DNA of 51,466 nucleotides, taken from assembly GCA_903844685.1 (NCBI GenBank), contig CAIMUM010000033.1, positions 1 through 51,466 of the forward strand, given 5' to 3'. Positions 49,456 through 51,466 of the stretch are shown piece after piece; positions within the stretch are counted from its first letter, which is position 1, and the number at the start of each line of letters is the position of its first letter. The position numbers were made by a program, and so were the translations under genes. The notes beneath the pieces are model-generated. The model made no database searches and was not told where the DNA came from. It saw only the letters and a program-made list of their open reading frames with translations. The DNA comes from an uncultured Dehalococcoidia bacterium (GTDB lineage Bacteria; Chloroflexota; Dehalococcoidia; GIF9; UBA5629).

Positions 49456-50223
49456 TTACCCCGCCGCGTTTATCAACCACTTCATAGCCGTGTCGACAGC
49501 CCGCTCGTCCTGCCGCAGCCTGTGCCCGGCGCCGGGCAGTATGACCAGCTCTTTGGGCTGGCCTGCTTTCTCAAATAGCTTCTCGGCATGCGCGAGGGGT
49601 ACTACCTCATCCCGGTCGCCGTGCACCAGCAGGAGCGGCTTGGGCGCTATCTTGTCAATATATTCAATCGGCGCGACCGTTCTGAATCCTTCCAGCCATT
49701 TCTCCACCGAAGGGGGGAAATCCGCGTCTTTGATTATCCCTATCTCTCTGAACCTGCTGATCAGCGAGTCAACCGTTTGGCCGCCAGCCATGAAGTCGAA
49801 CTCAGCCGGGCAGGCGAAAGTGGCTACGGCATGTACGCGCTTGTCCCTGGCTGCCGCGTAAACGCAGGTGGCCGCCCCACCCGACGACCCGAGCAGGCAA
49901 ATCCTGTTTTTATCCACCTCGGGCAGCATCGCCAGGAAGTCGATAGCCGCTGCCAGGTCGTGCGTCCAGTCCAGCATGTCGATATTACCCTGGCTTGGAC
50001 CGCAGCCGCGGAAATTGAAGACCAGCGATACAAAGCCGGCCTGGCAGAACCTGGCGGCGAGTTCGGGATAGCCGCCTTGCTCCCCCGGGTTATACGGGAC
50101 TGCCGGAATGCCGTGGCAGATGCAGACGGCCGGGTATATCCTGTTGCACTCCTCAGGTAGGAAAACCTCCCCTGACAGCATCATTTCATCAGCGCACAAT
50201 ATAACCGCCGAATGCCGCATCAT
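49456..50223 (-). CDS. Alpha/beta hydrolase (serine hydrolase, DLH/YcjY-like)
   Basis: A 255-aa hydrolase starting at ATG 50223 (ATGA overlap with the protease gene). Nucleophile elbow LLGSSGGAAT, oxyanion region VCICHGIPAVPYNPG, FNFRGCGPSQGN, acid in LLVHGDRDEVVP and catalytic His in GAGHRLRQ are all present. It is of the type that hydrolyses esters or acts as a dipeptidyl-peptidase-like enzyme. Substrate unknown. No signal peptide. Confidence 0.88.
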   Translation of the reverse strand: MMRHSAVILCADEMMLSGEVFLPEECNRIYPAVCICHGIPAVPYNPGEQGGYPELAARFCQAGFVSLVFNFRGCGPSQGNIDMLDWTHDLAAAIDFLAMLPEVDKNRICLLGSSGGAATCVYAAARDKRVHAVATFACPAEFDFMAGGQTVDSLISRFREIGIIKDADFPPSVEKWLEGFRTVAPIEYIDKIAPKPLLLVHGDRDEVVPLAHAEKLFEKAGQPKELVILPGAGHRLRQDERAVDTAMKWLINAAG

Positions 50224-50846
50224 TTGATAACTCCAAACATTAGTAGCGCCAGCAATCCCCATGACAACGCGGCCAGCATCATCCATACAGCCTTGTTCCA
50301 GCGCAGTATCTTGACGCCGTCCAACGGCGGGAAGGGTACGAGGTTGAATGCGGCCAGCCAGAGGTTTATCTGGAACCCGAAGCTGCCTATGACGCTCCAG
50401 AGTCCCGCATCACCGCTTCCCGTCGCTATCAGGTAGAAAAGGCCCGCCAACGCTATATTGGTTAGCGGGCCGGCGGCTGAGATAAGGCCCTCCTCCCTGG
50501 GGTCGGGGGTTTTATAGGTGGAGGTATAAACCGCTCCGGGGGCGAAGAAAAGGAACTTACCGAAGCTGAGCAGGGCGGAGGCCACGGCTATGAGCAGTCC
50601 CAGCTTCCACATGCGGAACTCGGCATGGTAGCCGAAGCGTTGCGCCACGCCTTTATGCGCCAGTTCGTGAAAGAGGAAACCCGTGCCGATGCCTATCAGG
50701 GCCACGCCGAAATAAACCGCGAAGCGCACCAGCGACTGCGGATACGGTATATCGCGGACGGGTATCAGGTACTGCAGCGAAAAACAGAATCCCAGCGCCA
50801 GCCAGCAGATGGCCAGATCGCGCAGCTCTATCCCGCTGAACTTCAT
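50220..50846 (-). CDS. Site-2 protease family (M50) membrane metalloprotease
   Basis: A 208-aa protein starting at ATG 50846 (ATGA overlap with tlyA). Zinc motif HELAH (H60, E61, H64) lies inside a membrane helix; the second motif, FNLVPFPPLDG, supplies the Asp ligand. Five to six helices. It has no PDZ or CBS domain, so it belongs to the short M50 group. Its target is unknown; release of anti-sigma factors is one role of relatives. Confidence 0.88.
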   Translation of the reverse strand: MKFSGIELRDLAICWLALGFCFSLQYLIPVRDIPYPQSLVRFAVYFGVALIGIGTGFLFHELAHKGVAQRFGYHAEFRMWKLGLLIAVASALLSFGKFLFFAPGAVYTSTYKTPDPREEGLISAAGPLTNIALAGLFYLIATGSGDAGLWSVIGSFGFQINLWLAAFNLVPFPPLDGVKILRWNKAVWMMLAALSWGLLALLMFGVIK

Positions 50847-51466
50847 GGCTTCCACGGCCTCAGGTGTACCAGGAACTCTTTATTGCCCTCCGCGCCCAGT
50901 ATGGGAGAGGCCGCCAGGTTGAGGAGTTTCAGCCTGTTGCTGTTCATCCAGATAACCAAACGGCTGATTGTTCTGGCATGGACGGCAGGGTCCTTGATCA
51001 CGCCACCTTTGCCTACCTCATCCCTCCCGGCTTCAAACTGCGGTTTGAAAAGGACCACCAGTTCGCCCTCTTTTGACAGGTGCGTAAGTACATTGGGAAT
51101 AACACTGGTTACCGAGATAAACGAAACGTCCATCACCGCCAGGCTGACTTCACCCGGCAGGTCGAATGGATAATGCGCATTGACCTTCTCCATGACGACC
51201 ACCCGGCTGTCCTGCCTCAGCTTGTAATCGAGCTGCCCGTAGCCGACATCGAGGGCATAAACTCTCTCAGCGCTGTGTTGCAGCAGGCAGTCTGTGAATC
51301 CCCCCGTGGAAGCTCCCACGTCAAGGCAGGCCAGTCCCTTCACATCAATCCCGAATTCCTGCAGGGCATGCGCCAGCTTCAATCCGCCGCGGCTCACGTA
51401 GGGCATCCTCTCCTTTAGCTGGATGTCCGCGTCCTCCGGTACCGTGCTGCCGGCCTTGGTCATCAC
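50843..51466 (-). CDS. tlyA: TlyA-family rRNA methyltransferase (5' end cut by window)
   Basis: The 207 visible residues are the FtsJ-like methyltransferase domain of TlyA, which 2'-O-methylates cytidines in rRNA. Signatures are YVSRGGLKLAHAL, CLDVGASTGGFTDCLLQ (SAM site), ALDVGYGQLDYKLR, FKPQFEAGRDEVGKGGVI and a C-terminal GNKEFLVHL. The usual N-terminal S4 RNA-binding domain (about 60 residues) lies beyond the window; the GTG/ATG at the edge is probably not the real start. Confidence 0.93.
   Translation of the reverse strand: MMTKAGSTVPEDADIQLKERMPYVSRGGLKLAHALQEFGIDVKGLACLDVGASTGGFTDCLLQHSAERVYALDVGYGQLDYKLRQDSRVVVMEKVNAHYPFDLPGEVSLAVMDVSFISVTSVIPNVLTHLSKEGELVVLFKPQFEAGRDEVGKGGVIKDPAVHARTISRLVIWMNSNRLKLLNLAASPILGAEGNKEFLVHLRPWKP

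Noticed and set aside
49453-49458. Readthrough of the hydrolase stop into the CARDB tail (or pyrrolysine at TAG)
   Set aside because: Two different stops in tandem and no sign of recoding genes; remnant DNA is simpler.

Overview
The window reads as a chromosomal piece of a strictly anaerobic bacterium of moderate-to-high GC. The best guess is a Chloroflexota lineage near Dehalococcoidia from sediment or groundwater. This rests on gene content (Hdr-type flavin/Fe-S complexes, ATP-dependent benzoyl-CoA-reductase-like genes, CoA-thioester beta-oxidation genes, hgcAB) and on a GTCATTGCGAG-type interspersed repeat; no rRNA is present, so the placement is inference. I saw no tRNA, rRNA, CRISPR array or transposase, and no gene-free stretch longer than 300 bases.

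Layout. (1) 1-5385: a heterodisulfide-reductase-like operon (HdrA-like, MvhD, HdrCB, HdrA-MvhD fusion) plus a 44-aa zinc ribbon. (2) 5569-9967: a divergent beta-oxidation set (thiolase and acyl-CoA dehydrogenase leftward; hydroxyacyl-CoA dehydrogenase and enoyl-CoA hydratase rightward). (3) 10115-12991: a six-PAS GGDEF protein. (4) 13118-18418: four genes with the composition of a class I benzoyl-CoA reductase, then a CrtC/lipocalin-like protein. Together 1-4 suggest reductive activation of an aromatic or similar acyl-CoA, with electrons handled by the Hdr complex.

(5) 18482-26603 is the highlight: a mercury-methylation/arsenic cluster. Two collinear ArsR paralogues, each with a consensus promoter and an apparently leaderless start, bracket or precede a membrane-anchored thioredoxin-like protein, a CcdA-like protein, a CARDB lipoprotein ending in CCGGGVC, HgcA (NVWCAAGK cap-helix motif), an HgcB fused in frame to the arsenic metallochaperone ArsD, ArsF, ArsG, ACR3, a protein with Cys-Cys pairs every 17 residues, and a C_GCAxxG_C_C protein. 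A 21-bp element with TCGAA boxes one helical turn apart lies in front of both effector operons.

(6) 27939-35947: a phospho-signalling island with an FHA-winged-helix regulator, a zinc-ribbon FHA protein, a PP2C phosphatase, a membrane-anchored Ser/Thr kinase and three membrane proteins with outside Ig-like or Pro-rich parts and a cytoplasmic FHA domain. Pho-box-like 7-bp repeats with an 11-bp period precede both transcription units, as expected for the winged-helix regulator. A strong terminator closes the island.

(7) 36019-51466: mixed metabolism and housekeeping. It includes a lipoprotein with a dead HtrA-like domain, FN3 domains and a thioredoxin domain; crotonase and hydroxyacyl-CoA dehydrogenase; MBL hydrolase; hemolysin III; isoprenylcysteine-type methyltransferase; a solitary DNA methyltransferase; GDPD; RidA; a GalT/HIT-like protein; purF-purM-purH; a CARDB gene remnant; an alpha/beta hydrolase; an M50 protease; and a TlyA methyltransferase cut by the window end.
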